This document shows positions 24,627-33,425 of a DNA stretch of 64,000 nucleotides, one piece after another (positions within the stretch are counted from its first letter, which is position 1; the number at the start of each line of letters is the position of its first letter). The notes beneath the pieces are model-generated. The model saw only the letters and a program-made list of their open reading frames with translations, ran no database searches and was not told where the DNA came from. Source of the stretch: Streptomyces mirabilis (lineage in GTDB: Bacteria; Actinomycetota; Actinomycetes; Streptomycetales; Streptomycetaceae). The stretch spans positions 5,518,001 through 5,582,000 of the forward strand of contig NZ_JBCJKP010000001.1 in the NCBI RefSeq assembly GCF_039503195.1. Direction: 5' to 3'. A program made the position numbers and the translations under genes.

Positions 24627-25140
24627 GGTTCCCGCCCCCGGGACCCCCGCCCATATTCCGGCCCTGCCCAAGCTCGGGACCACGTGGTACAAGCGCGGTG
24701 CGCTCTATTGGCTGTGCCGTGCCCGTACGACGGCCTTCCTGCTGATCGTGATGGCCATGGTCTGCTTCTTCTCGATCAGCCTCTACCAAGGGTTCCGCAG
24801 TGAGATGCCGGCCACCGTGCGCACCGTGTGCGACTGGGCGCTGGTGGTCGCGTCCTTCGTGGCCCTGGTCTGGGGGTGGGTGAAGCAGCGCCGGGGCCAC
24901 CGCGAAGGCCTCCTGCACCCGCCCACCCCCGAGCAGACCCGTCAGGCCAAGCGCGACCACAACAGGCGCGCCCCCGGGCTGGTAGCCGCCGGCCGGGGCC
25001 TCGTGATCCTCGCGGCACCCGTCATGCCGGCGTTCGCCGCGTACATCGTCGGCTGGTTGGTCGCCTGGCTCACCGTGCGTGAGTACCCCAGCGAGGTCGG
25101 TGCCCGGCGCTGGTTGCAGGAGCACGGATCCTCGGCGTGA
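24604..25140 (+). CDS. Membrane protein, candidate immunity protein (long paralogue)
   Basis: 178 aa with about four membrane segments (FLLIVMAMVCFFSISLY; DWALVVASFVALVWGW; two near the C-terminus). It shares LGTTWYKRGALYWL and REYPSEVGARRW with the next gene. The 23-bp overlap with the effector and the membrane location fit an immunity role; this is inferred from context only. Confidence 0.7.
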   Translation: MASRRSSEVPAPGTPAHIPALPKLGTTWYKRGALYWLCRARTTAFLLIVMAMVCFFSISLYQGFRSEMPATVRTVCDWALVVASFVALVWGWVKQRRGHREGLLHPPTPEQTRQAKRDHNRRAPGLVAAGRGLVILAAPVMPAFAAYIVGWLVAWLTVREYPSEVGARRWLQEHGSSA

Positions 25141-25466
25141 CCACAAAGTCGTCTGGCTCTCCGCCACTCGGAGCCCCCGCCCGCATCCCGGCCCTGCCGG
25201 GGCTCGGCACCACCTGGTACGAGCGTGGTGCGCGCTACTGGCTGCGCCGCGTCTCCGGGGCCGTCCTCTGGTTCGCCGTGCTGGCCTTCGCCTGCTACAT
25301 CGCGCTCGCGCTCTACCAGTCGTTCCGCGGCGACCTGCCGTCAGGCGTGCTCATGGTGGGGGACTGGGCGCAGGTGGTCGTGTCCTGCGTGGCCCTGGTC
25401 CTCGCCGCGTTCACCGTCCGCGAGTACCCCAGCGAGGTCGGTGCGCGGCGGGTGGTGGAGGGCTGA
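25137..25466 (+). CDS. Membrane protein, candidate immunity protein (short paralogue)
   Basis: 109 aa, GTGA overlap with the previous gene. It repeats the paralogue's N-terminus (IPALPGLGTTWYERGARYWLRR), first two membrane segments and the C-terminal VREYPSEVGARR, but lacks the middle 50-60 residues (KQRRGHREGLLHPP ... VMPAF). A clear tandem duplication followed by an internal deletion, or the converse. Confidence 0.75.
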   Translation: MTTKSSGSPPLGAPARIPALPGLGTTWYERGARYWLRRVSGAVLWFAVLAFACYIALALYQSFRGDLPSGVLMVGDWAQVVVSCVALVLAAFTVREYPSEVGARRVVEG

Positions 25467-25476
25467 GCGGCCGCGG

Positions 25477-26367
25477 TCACACGGGCGGCAGGTGCAGCAG
25501 GCGGGTGATCGTGCGCAGGACGCCGTTCTCGTTGTTGGACGGGGCGAGGTGGCGGGCCCGGTCGATGATGGCGGGGTGGGCGTTGGCCATGGCGAAGGAC
25601 CACTCGGCGGTGTCGAGCATTTCGAGGTCGTTGAGGTAGTCGCCGAACACCATCGTCTGCGCGGGTGTGATGCCCAGGTCGTCCTGGAGACGGCGTACGG
25701 CGGCGCCCTTGTCGGCGGTGACGTTCATGATGTCGACCCAGTGTGCGCCGGAGACGACGACCTGGTGGGTCGAGGTGAAGGGCCGCAGGGCCGGGGCGGT
25801 GGTCCGCTCCACGGGTCCGAAGTCGAAGAGGGCGACCTTGAGGATCTCGTCGTCGACGGCGGTCGCGTCCGGGACGGGCTGGAGCCGGGTGTAGTACTGC
25901 CGGGCCTCGGCCAGGAACGCTTCGTCGGTCCGTTCGACGTACGCGGACCGCTTGCCGCAGACCACCGCGCCGACGTCCACGCCCTCGGCCCGCAGCCCCC
26001 GTGTCGTGGTGACGATGCGCGCGGCGACGGACGGGTCCAACGGGTCGGAGCTGAGCTCCACGCCGTCCCGTACGACGTAGGTGCCGTTCTCGGCGATGAA
26101 CACCATGCCCTGCCCCGCGTCGGCGAACTCCTTGGCCAGGGTGGCGTACTGACGGCCGCTCGCCGGGCAGAAGAGCACGTCCCGTCGGCGCAGCTCGGTC
26201 AGGAGCGACCACAAGCCGTCGGGTATGCGCTTGGCGTCGTCCAGGAGCGTGCCGTCCATGTCGGTGACGATGAGCCGGATGTCGGCGGCTCCCTCCGGGG
26301 ACTGCGGCGTGGCGAGGGCCAGGGGGGTGGTCGTGGCGGCGGCGGTTGCGGCGTGAGAAAGGGGCAT
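25477..26367 (-). CDS. HAD-superfamily phosphatase (Cof type)
   Basis: 296 aa. HAD motif I VTDMDGTLLDD, motif II region CPASGRQYATL, and the Cof-type motif IV MVFGDYLNDLEML. Probably dephosphorylates sugar phosphates or similar small molecules. The ATG is preceded by AGGAAAG; the N-terminal 28 residues are low-complexity. Confidence 0.9.
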   Translation of the reverse strand: MPLSHAATAAATTTPLALATPQSPEGAADIRLIVTDMDGTLLDDAKRIPDGLWSLLTELRRRDVLFCPASGRQYATLAKEFADAGQGMVFIAENGTYVVRDGVELSSDPLDPSVAARIVTTTRGLRAEGVDVGAVVCGKRSAYVERTDEAFLAEARQYYTRLQPVPDATAVDDEILKVALFDFGPVERTTAPALRPFTSTHQVVVSGAHWVDIMNVTADKGAAVRRLQDDLGITPAQTMVFGDYLNDLEMLDTAEWSFAMANAHPAIIDRARHLAPSNNENGVLRTITRLLHLPPV

Positions 26368-26768
26368 GTTCTTTCCTGTGGCGGGGGTTGCGGGGGCGAC
26401 GGGCGGCAGCGGAGCCGGTGTGTTCACGGCGTCCCGTACGGGTTCCGGCAGGGAGGGGTGGCCCCCGATGGGGCCGCCGAGCAGTACGAGTCCGGGGTCG
26501 GGCCCGTCGGGTTCAGCACGATCCGGCCGGTCACGGCTTACGGACCGGGGTCGTGTCGGGTGGGGCGGCGCCGGCCGTCGCTTGGCGGATCTCCATTTCC
26601 GTCACCCTACCCGGGGGATATGAGCAGGGGCCCTTGCCTTACCAAAACGCTCATTCCGGGCACACCCGTGCTCGCTTCGAGCTCACCCCGGCGTCAGCCA
26701 CCGAAGCCGAAGTGGTCCGCCGAGCGGAGCTGACCGGTTCCTCACAAGTCACCCCCAGGCTGACGATC
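26368..26768. other. Intergenic region between HAD phosphatase and L,D-transpeptidase
   Basis: About 400 bp between divergent genes. Both strands are open for long stretches in wrong frames, but I find no start with a ribosome site or recognisable protein. It must contain both promoters. Confidence 0.5.
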
Positions 26769-27581
26769 ATGGCTTCCTTCACCCGTCGCCCGGCCTCCCC
26801 CCGACGGCGTCTCCGCACGCCGTTGACCGTCGCCGGGGCCCTGGTCGTCCTGTCCGTCACGCTCGCCGGATGCGGGAGCACCCACGTCGCGTCGGCCGGC
26901 GGCGCCCGGGAGGCGACCGGCGCCTCCGGTACGACGCAGGCCAGGCCCGGGCGGCCCGCACCGGACGGTGCGGAGTCCGCCGCGCCGGTCGTGCCGGCGC
27001 GGCTGCCGGGTGTCGGCCCTGGGACGCTGGCCGGGATACCCGGGAACGCGCGGCAGGTCGTCCTGGTCACCGGCCGGGGCAAGGACTCCCCGGTGTCACA
27101 GGTGCTGCTGTACCGGCGTACGGGGGCGGGCTGGGAGCGGGGAGCGACCTGGCCGGCCCACAACGCCCTCAAGGGTTGGACGGACGACCATCACGCCGGT
27201 GATCTCCGCTCGCCCATCGGCGTGTTCACCCTCACCGACGCGGGCGGACTCCGGCCCGACCCCGGTACCAAGCTGCCCTACGCCCGGTCGGTCGGGTTCA
27301 CCATCGCCGGTACGGGCTTCGAGGGGGAGTCGCTGGCCGGCTCCTTCGACTACGTCGTCGCGATCAACTACAACCACGAGCCGGGCACTTCACCCCTCGA
27401 CTGGACCCGCCCGCTCGGCGCGGGCAAGGGCGGCGGCATCTGGCTGCACGTCGACCACGGGGGCCCCACGCACGGCTGTGTGAGCCTGGCCCAGGAGCAC
27501 CTGAAGGAACTGATGCGCGCGCTGGATCCCGCCCAGCACCCGGTGATCGTCATGGGCGACGCCAAGTCCCTCGCCCGCTGA
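26769..27581 (+). CDS. L,D-transpeptidase catalytic-domain lipoprotein
   Basis: 270 aa. Basic N-terminus, hydrophobic core and lipobox LAGC, so membrane-anchored. The YkuD-type domain covers about 90-265 with the active-site segment HVDHGGPTHGCVSL. Unlike the first L,D-transpeptidase in the window it has no Ig-like domain. The start ATG lacks a strong ribosome site, but upstream frame sequence does not look coding. Confidence 0.88.
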   Translation: MASFTRRPASPRRRLRTPLTVAGALVVLSVTLAGCGSTHVASAGGAREATGASGTTQARPGRPAPDGAESAAPVVPARLPGVGPGTLAGIPGNARQVVLVTGRGKDSPVSQVLLYRRTGAGWERGATWPAHNALKGWTDDHHAGDLRSPIGVFTLTDAGGLRPDPGTKLPYARSVGFTIAGTGFEGESLAGSFDYVVAINYNHEPGTSPLDWTRPLGAGKGGGIWLHVDHGGPTHGCVSLAQEHLKELMRALDPAQHPVIVMGDAKSLAR

Positions 27582-27606
27582 CGTCCCTCCGGCTCCGGGG
27601 CGCCTG

Positions 27607-28125
27607 TCAGCGCGAGGGGGGCGCCGGACTTCCCGCGGTGGGCAGGGCCGGAAGCCCGGACGGTCCGTCGCCGAGGAGGCCCGTGACCACCCCGACGACC
27701 GGCGACAGCAGGCCGGTCACCGTGCCCAGCGCCCCCGTCAGGGCCTTGACCAGCCCGTCGACCGTCGACTGGAGCTGGGCGAGGAGATCCGCGACCGGAT
27801 CGGCGACCGCGCCCCCGGCCCGATCGGTGACGCCGGTGACGCCGGGGGCGCCGGGGGCGGCGGACGTGGCGGAGGCCCGCTCCTTCAGCCGCCGCTCGAG
27901 AGAAGCGTTCGCCGTCTCCAGGGCGCGCGCGAAACCGGCGGCCTCGGCCGCGTCGAGACGGCCGCCCCGTTCGGCGACGGCGGACAGTACGTCCAGCAGC
28001 GGGTGGAACACGGCGTCGTGGTCGGCCCTGTCGACCGGGCCATGGACCGGCGCGGCGCCGCCCGGGGGCGGCAGGAGGATTCCGTGGGACCGGGATATTC
28101 GGGATCGGGATATGAGGGCACGCAT
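27607..28125 (-). CDS. Hypothetical protein, Gly/Pro-rich
   Basis: 172 aa; ATG with an AAAGGA site. A His/Asp-containing segment (DHDAVFHPLLDVLSAVAERGG) is followed by a helical part and a hydrophobic Val/Leu/Gly-rich C-terminal region. No family recognised. Convergent with the L,D-transpeptidase gene. Confidence 0.6.
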   Translation of the reverse strand: MRALISRSRISRSHGILLPPPGGAAPVHGPVDRADHDAVFHPLLDVLSAVAERGGRLDAAEAAGFARALETANASLERRLKERASATSAAPGAPGVTGVTDRAGGAVADPVADLLAQLQSTVDGLVKALTGALGTVTGLLSPVVGVVTGLLGDGPSGLPALPTAGSPAPPSR

Positions 28126-28297
28126 ACGTGGTCCTTTCGACGGCTGCTTCTGCTTGGGCCCACCGTGAGATCCACGACCCCCCGCCGCAACCCGCCCCAC
28201 GCCCCCGCCGAGCCCCCCGCTCCCTCCCCGGTACGGCACTGAACAGCACCTTTCCCCCGATGCGCCGCGACCGCCCCGGCCCGCCGCCGTTCGGCTG

Positions 28298-28771
28298 TCA
28301 GGGGAGTCGACGGGGGCGAGGCCGGTAGGTGAAGGTGTCGAGGGGCCAGTCGGTGGTCAGCCAGGCCGTGACCGCGTCGTGCAGGGGCGCGTCCAGGTGG
28401 GCCCTGTCCGCCCGGACCCAGGAGCTCACGTCGGTGCCGTGGGCGTCGTCGCGGGAGGGATAGATGTAGACGCAGCCGATCACCTCGCCACTCACGGTGT
28501 CGAGGACGGTGTACGTGAATCCGCGTCTGCGAGCGAAGTCGTCCGCGTGTCGTCGCAGATCGGCGAGGTTCGCCTCCAGGGTCATTCCGTCCGTGGGGGG
28601 CCATTCCCCGTCCTCGAAGCCCGGGGTCGCACGGATGTGTTCGACGCTGCTGGACCAGGCGGTGTGGTCGGAGGCGTTGTGCTGAGGCCCCAGGGGTTCC
28701 AGACGGAAGTGCGGGGCGATCAGCTCGGTGGGGACGGCGAAGTCGTCGGGGACGAAGGGGCGGTCGGTCAT
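28298..28771 (-). CDS. GNAT-type N-acetyltransferase
   Basis: 157 aa. Pattern of the small GNAT family: LIAPHFRLEPLGPQHNASDHTAWSSSVEHIRATPGF, then FTYTVLDTVSGEVIGCVYIYP as the acetyl-CoA-binding core strand. Substrate unknown. Start chosen at MTDRPFVPDDF; the frame is open far upstream but antisense to another gene. Confidence 0.85.
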   Translation of the reverse strand: MTDRPFVPDDFAVPTELIAPHFRLEPLGPQHNASDHTAWSSSVEHIRATPGFEDGEWPPTDGMTLEANLADLRRHADDFARRRGFTYTVLDTVSGEVIGCVYIYPSRDDAHGTDVSSWVRADRAHLDAPLHDAVTAWLTTDWPLDTFTYRPRPRRLP

Positions 28772-28845
28772 GCGGAGGAGGCTATGACGCCCGGTCCGTG
28801 GGTCGCAGCTGAATTGCACGCCTTGACGCCCCCGCTCCCGGCCGG

Positions 28846-30255
28846 TCACCAGCCGGTCAGCAGCAGGTGGTTGAGGAGCAGGGCCAGGGTGGCCTGGGCG
28901 GTGAGCCAGGCGCGGGGGCGGGGCAGGAACGCGCAGGCCGGCAGGAGCCACATCGCGAACGGCAGCCAGATCCGTTCCGTCTCCGCCTTGCTCATGCCGG
29001 AGAGGTCGGCGGCCAGGAGGGCGAGCAGGGCGGCGAGCGCGACGAGGGCGAGGCGGGGCTCGGGGGAGAGGGCGTGCGGGCGGCGGAGGGCGCGGGGGCC
29101 TTCGCGTACGGCCGTCGCGACCGTTCGGCGCAGGCCCGCCACCGTCGCCGGGCCCACGATCAGTGCCGTACAGGCGAGGTTCGCCCAGACCCAGTAGCCG
29201 TACGGCCTTACGCCGCCGACCCCTTCGTAGTAGCGGGTGACCAACAGACGGTACGCCTCCCACCAGTTGAAGCCGAGCAGCGTGAACAGGAGGGGAACGA
29301 CGGTCAGTCCGGCGAGGACGTAGGGGAAGGGGCGGAGTCGGCGGGAGCCGAGCAGCAGGACCGCGGCGGCGATCACGGCGAACAGCGTCAGGCCGTACGA
29401 GAGGTACGCGGTGAGGCCGAGGAGGAGCCCGGCGGCCAGGCCCGTCGTCCGGGGCCGGGGCCCGGTGACCGCGAGGGCGAGGAGGGCGACGGCCCAGGCG
29501 GCGACCGCGGCGAAGTAGCCGTCCGCGGAGGCGCCCACCCACACGGCGGCCGGGGCGAGGACCAGGAAGGGTGCGGCCCGGCGGGCGAGCTCCTCCGCGG
29601 CCAGCGCCCGTACGGCGACCAGGACCGCGGCCGGAGCCGCCGCCCCGGCCACGATGCACCAGACGCCCGCCCAGCCGCCGCCGGCCAGCCCGACCCGGTC
29701 GAGGAGCACGAAGGTGACGGTGGCCCCCGGCGGGTGGCCTGCGATGTGCGCGGGCCAGGGGGCGGGAGAGTGACTCACGATGTGGTGGGTGAAGTCCCGC
29801 AGGGTGGCGGGGATGTCGTGGAAGCGGTCGATGACCGTGAGGTACTCGTTCGTGGCCGTCAGCCGCCCGGCGATCCCCCGCTGCCACCCGTCGACCAGCG
29901 CGAGGGAGAACGTCCAGGCGGCGGCGGTGCCCCAGGACGCCCACAGCAGCGCCCGCCACGGCAGTCGCGTGGCGAGGAGCGGCCCGTACGCGACGACCGC
30001 GACGGCCACGGCGAGCGCGGCCGGGGTGCCGGGGCCGAGGTGCGGCTCCCACTGGGCGAACAGGGGAGGCCAACGGACGAAGAGCGAGTGGTGGCGGCGT
30101 TCGATCGACGTGCCGACCAGCGCCGCCGCAGTGACGAGCAGGACGGCGGCCAGGACGGCGGCCAGGTCCAGGAGCGGATCGCGGCGCCGGTGGTGGCGTC
30201 GGTCGTGGCGTCGGTCGAGCTCCGGGGGAAGGGCCTGGGGAAGATCGCGGTTCAC
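28846..30255 (-). CDS. Polytopic membrane protein, possible GT-C glycosyltransferase
   Basis: 469 aa with about 11-12 predicted membrane helices after a His/Arg-rich cytoplasmic start. The large first outer region contains DRFHDIPATLRDFTHH and HIAGHPPGATVTF, an arrangement reminiscent of GT-C enzymes (PMT/ArnT type), but the acidic catalytic pair is not certain. It neighbours an oxidoreductase and sugar-related genes. Confidence 0.6.
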   Translation of the reverse strand: MNRDLPQALPPELDRRHDRRHHRRRDPLLDLAAVLAAVLLVTAAALVGTSIERRHHSLFVRWPPLFAQWEPHLGPGTPAALAVAVAVVAYGPLLATRLPWRALLWASWGTAAAWTFSLALVDGWQRGIAGRLTATNEYLTVIDRFHDIPATLRDFTHHIVSHSPAPWPAHIAGHPPGATVTFVLLDRVGLAGGGWAGVWCIVAGAAAPAAVLVAVRALAAEELARRAAPFLVLAPAAVWVGASADGYFAAVAAWAVALLALAVTGPRPRTTGLAAGLLLGLTAYLSYGLTLFAVIAAAVLLLGSRRLRPFPYVLAGLTVVPLLFTLLGFNWWEAYRLLVTRYYEGVGGVRPYGYWVWANLACTALIVGPATVAGLRRTVATAVREGPRALRRPHALSPEPRLALVALAALLALLAADLSGMSKAETERIWLPFAMWLLPACAFLPRPRAWLTAQATLALLLNHLLLTGW

Positions 30256-30368
30256 ATCCGCACGCTAGGCCGCGTACCGGCCGCCGGAGCCGCCGCAGGA
30301 GTGGATGTCAGAGTTTCGTCATGGTTCGCGGACCCGTTCGGGGGGTGTCGCGGTCCTACGGTCGGGGC

Positions 30369-31613
30369 ATGCCACGGTCTCCCTCCTCCCCCGCGTTCTG
30401 GCGCAGCCCACTGCGCGGCCCCTGGTTCACCTCCGTGCTCGGCCTCGTCCTGCTCGGCGGCATCACCGTGCTGTTCGTCACGGGTCTCGTGTCGTACGCC
30501 GCCTACAACCCGAACCTGTCACCGGTGAACGACATGACCCCGGACAAGGGGCTGCTCGGCTTCTATCTCTTCTCCTGGCCGACGAACCCGTCCTGGTTGT
30601 ACCGCCTCAACCAGGGCGTCCACGTCACGCTCGGGATCACGCTGATCCCCGTACTGCTGGCGAAGCTGTGGTCGGTCGTGCCGAAGCTGTTCACGCTGCC
30701 GCCGGTGCGGTCGCTCGCGCACGGGCTGGAGCGCGTCTCGCTGCTCCTGCTGGTCGGGGGCGCGCTGTTCGAGTTCACGACGGGGGTGCTGAACGTCCAG
30801 CTCGACTACATCTTCCCGGGCTCCTTCTACCCGCTGCACTTCTACGGGGCCTGGGTGTTCTTCGCCGCGTTCGTGGCACACGCCGTGCTGCGGGTGCCCA
30901 TGGCGCTGCGCAATCTGCGTCATCTCCGCGACGAGGAGCAACGCCCCCCAACAGAAGACGAGTTGGTGGCACCGGATCCCGACCCGCCCACCGTCTCGCG
31001 GCGAGGCGCCCTCGGGTTCGTGGGCGGGGGATCGCTGGTGCTGTTCGCCACGACGGCGGGCCGCAACTTCGACGGGCCGCTGCGGGAGACGGCCGTACTC
31101 GTGCCGCACGGCGGCCCCGAACCGGGCAGCGGACCCGGCGGCTTCCAGATCAACAAGACGGCCGAGGCGGTCGGCATCGACATGCGCGAGACGTCCGGGG
31201 AGACATGGCGGCTGGTCGTCGAGGGGCGCGGGCGCACGGTCCGGCTGAGCCGGGACGAGCTGCTGAAACTCCCGCTCCACAGCGCCGCGTTGCCCATCGC
31301 CTGCGTGGAGGGCTGGTCGACCTCCGACCAGTGGTGGCGGGGGGTTCGGCTGCGGGACCTCGCGGCGCTCGTGGGATACGAGGAGGGCACGGCGCCCGAC
31401 GTGCTGGTGGAGTCGTTGCAGCGGCACGGGGCCTTCCGGCACGCGGCCCTGCGCTACAACCAGGTGCGCGACCCGCGTTCCCTGCTGGCCCTGTTCGCCA
31501 ACGGTGAGGACCTGACCCCCGACCACGGCTATCCCGCGCGGATCATCGTCCCCGCGGCGCCCGGCGTGCTCAACACCAAGTGGGTGGCCCGGATGACGTT
31601 CGGAGAACTGTGA
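30369..31613 (+). CDS. Membrane-anchored molybdopterin-dependent oxidoreductase
   Basis: 414 aa. An N-terminal part with several membrane helices and spaced His residues (cytochrome b561-like, about 20-190) is fused to a sulfite-oxidase-type Moco domain (about 210-414) with the Mo-ligand Cys312 in LPIACVEGWSTSDQWWRGV. An RRGALG segment just before the outer domain resembles a truncated Tat motif. Probably transfers electrons between an outer-face substrate and the membrane; substrate unknown. Stop overlaps the next start (TGATG). Confidence 0.85.
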   Translation: MPRSPSSPAFWRSPLRGPWFTSVLGLVLLGGITVLFVTGLVSYAAYNPNLSPVNDMTPDKGLLGFYLFSWPTNPSWLYRLNQGVHVTLGITLIPVLLAKLWSVVPKLFTLPPVRSLAHGLERVSLLLLVGGALFEFTTGVLNVQLDYIFPGSFYPLHFYGAWVFFAAFVAHAVLRVPMALRNLRHLRDEEQRPPTEDELVAPDPDPPTVSRRGALGFVGGGSLVLFATTAGRNFDGPLRETAVLVPHGGPEPGSGPGGFQINKTAEAVGIDMRETSGETWRLVVEGRGRTVRLSRDELLKLPLHSAALPIACVEGWSTSDQWWRGVRLRDLAALVGYEEGTAPDVLVESLQRHGAFRHAALRYNQVRDPRSLLALFANGEDLTPDHGYPARIIVPAAPGVLNTKWVARMTFGEL

Positions 31614-32164
31614 TGCGGCGACCTGAGAAGCGACGGCCTGTGATGCGACGGCCCTTCGGGAAGCCCGTCCTGGGCAGTCCGCTGCAGATCCTGCTGCTGG
31701 CCTGTTCGTTCGCGCTCGCCGCATACGCGGGGGTGCGGCTGCTCGCGGGGGAGTGGTTCGGGGTGGCGCTGTGGTTCGTGGGCGCGGCGGTCCTCCACGA
31801 CCTGGTGCTCGTTCCGCTGTACGCGGGGGCGGACCGGGCCGCGGCGAGGGGTCTCGGCGCGGCCGGCCGCCGGGAGTGGACGCTCTACGTCCGGTTCCCG
31901 GCCGCGTTCTCGGCGCTTCTGCTGCTGATGTGGTTTCCGCTGATCAGCGGGCAGATGGCGGAGCACTACCGGTTGGCCACCGGGCTCTCGGGCGACGGCT
32001 TCCTGGCCCGCTGGCTGTTGATCACTGCGGTGCTCTTCGGGGGCTCGGCGGCGCTGCTCGTCCTGCGGCTGTTCCGGTCGTCCCGGTCAGCGCGGTCGTC
32101 CGGGCCGTCGCGCCCGTCGCGGTTGCGCAGGGCGACGAACGAGCGGCCCCCGGCCGACCACTGA
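31613..32164 (+). CDS. Four-helix membrane protein coupled to the Moco oxidoreductase
   Basis: 183 aa with four membrane segments (LQILLLACSFALAAYAGVRL, WFGVALWFVGAAVLHDLVLV, FPAAFSALLLLMWFPLI, WLLITAVLFGGSAALLVLRL) and a basic, Ser/Arg-rich tail. Translationally coupled to the oxidoreductase, so probably an accessory subunit. Its last 199 bp overlap the methyltransferase gene on the other strand. Confidence 0.75.
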   Translation: MRRPEKRRPVMRRPFGKPVLGSPLQILLLACSFALAAYAGVRLLAGEWFGVALWFVGAAVLHDLVLVPLYAGADRAAARGLGAAGRREWTLYVRFPAAFSALLLLMWFPLISGQMAEHYRLATGLSGDGFLARWLLITAVLFGGSAALLVLRLFRSSRSARSSGPSRPSRLRRATNERPPADH

Positions 32165-32808
32165 CCCTCCCGGTGCCAGCCCGCGCGTGCCGCGTGCCGG
32201 AGCAGCGCCGGGGTGCCGAGGCGGGCCCACGGGAAGGCCGGTCCCGCCGTGCCCCGGGGGTCGGCGACCCGGACGATGTGGACGCTGACCCGTTCGTCGA
32301 CGTCCACGTCCGCGAGGGTCTCGACGATCAACAGTCCGCGGGGGGTGAGGAGTTGGCCCATCCGGTGGAGCAGGGCGGTCGGGTCGCCGCCGATACCGAC
32401 ATTGCCGTCGAGGAGGAGCGCGGTGTCCCACCGGCCCTCACCGGGGAGCGGCTCGAAGACGGAGCGCCGCAGGGCCTGCCCGCCGAGCCGGACGGTGTGC
32501 GCGACGGCCGCCTCACTGACGTCGATGCCGAGCGCGGGCCGGCCCCGGGCGGCGAGTTCGGCGACGAGCCGCCCCGGCCCGCAGCCCACGTCGAGCACGG
32601 TCCCCTCGCAGCGCGCGAGCACCGTCAGGTCCACCGCGTCGGCCCGTGCGCACCAGCGCTCCACCTCCAGGGGCAGCAGCCAGCCGTCGGTGCGCCGGAG
32701 GAAGAGCGGGCCCCGGCCGGTGACCAGGGCGTCCGAGTAGGGGTCGGCGGACCAGGGGCGCGGGCCGGGCACCCCCGGCGGTGTCGTCGTCCCGTGCGCG
32801 GTGCTCAT
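31966..32808 (-). CDS. Class I SAM-dependent methyltransferase
   Basis: 280 aa. SAM-binding motif I VLDVGCGPGRLVAELAARG and a downstream GLLIVETLADVDVDERVSV. The recognisable domain ends near residue 225; the last 55 residues (DGRDGPDDRADRDDRNSRR...) are low-complexity and lie antisense to the neighbour's coding end. Start overlaps the glycosyltransferase stop (ATGA), so it is the last gene of a three-gene operon. Confidence 0.85.
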   Translation of the reverse strand: MSTAHGTTTPPGVPGPRPWSADPYSDALVTGRGPLFLRRTDGWLLPLEVERWCARADAVDLTVLARCEGTVLDVGCGPGRLVAELAARGRPALGIDVSEAAVAHTVRLGGQALRRSVFEPLPGEGRWDTALLLDGNVGIGGDPTALLHRMGQLLTPRGLLIVETLADVDVDERVSVHIVRVADPRGTAGPAFPWARLGTPALLRHAARAGWHREGQWSAGGRSFVALRNRDGRDGPDDRADRDDRNSRRTSSAAEPPKSTAVINSQRARKPSPESPVANR

Positions 32809-33425
32809 CGCCCGGTGGCCGTCCGCAGACGTCCGAGCTCGGCGGCGAAGCGGCTGCCGGGCGGCGCGAGGGCGGCGACCGCCTCCGCGTCGGCGGCCGT
32901 GTCGACGTCCCGGAGGCGGGGCAGGTCGCGCACGCGCAGCCCGGCGGCGACGAGCCGCTCCCGCTGCACCGCACCCGTCGTGGGCGTCGACATCGGCACG
33001 CCCCGCAGCAGCTCCGGATCGGGGGCGGCGAGCCCGAGGGCCCAGAAGCCGCCGTCCTCGGCCGGGCCGAAGTACGCGTCGCAGTCGGCGAAGTTGACGG
33101 TGAGGAGCGCGGGCGTCACCTGCGGGGTGTCCATGCCGATGAGCAGGGCGGGACCGGCGCAGCCCGCGAAGGCGGCGGCCAGCCGTTCGTCGAGGCCGCC
33201 CGCGCACTGCGGTACGACGTCGAAGCCGGCCGGCAGCCAGTCGCCGGCCGCTCCGTCGAGCACGAGCACCCGGCGCCGTGCCGGGGTCGCCGCCACCGTG
33301 CGCAGGGTGTCCACGAGGGACGCCTCGGCGAGCAGCGCCGCCTCCCGGGGCGTGAACGGCGGGGTGAGGCGGGTCTTGACCCGGCCGGGTCGCGGTTCCT
33401 TGGCGATGACGAGGAGCGTCGTCAC
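32805..33425 (-). CDS. TIGR04282/DUF2064-type glycosyltransferase
   Basis: 206 aa, GTG start. Family signatures VIAKEPRPGRVKTRLTPP and LLIGMDTPQVTP ... FGPAEDGGFWALGL. The family has a GT-A-like fold; some members are annotated in arsenosugar synthesis, but the acceptor here is unknown. Coupled on both sides (GTGA with the upstream GT2, ATGA with the methyltransferase). Confidence 0.88.
   Translation of the reverse strand: MTTLLVIAKEPRPGRVKTRLTPPFTPREAALLAEASLVDTLRTVAATPARRRVLVLDGAAGDWLPAGFDVVPQCAGGLDERLAAAFAGCAGPALLIGMDTPQVTPALLTVNFADCDAYFGPAEDGGFWALGLAAPDPELLRGVPMSTPTTGAVQRERLVAAGLRVRDLPRLRDVDTAADAEAVAALAPPGSRFAAELGRLRTATGR

Noticed and set aside
28867..30528. 553-residue plus-strand frame opposite the polytopic membrane protein
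   Set aside because: Gly/Arg/Glu-rich shadow of a hydrophobic gene; no recognisable motif, and it runs into the oxidoreductase gene in the wrong frame.
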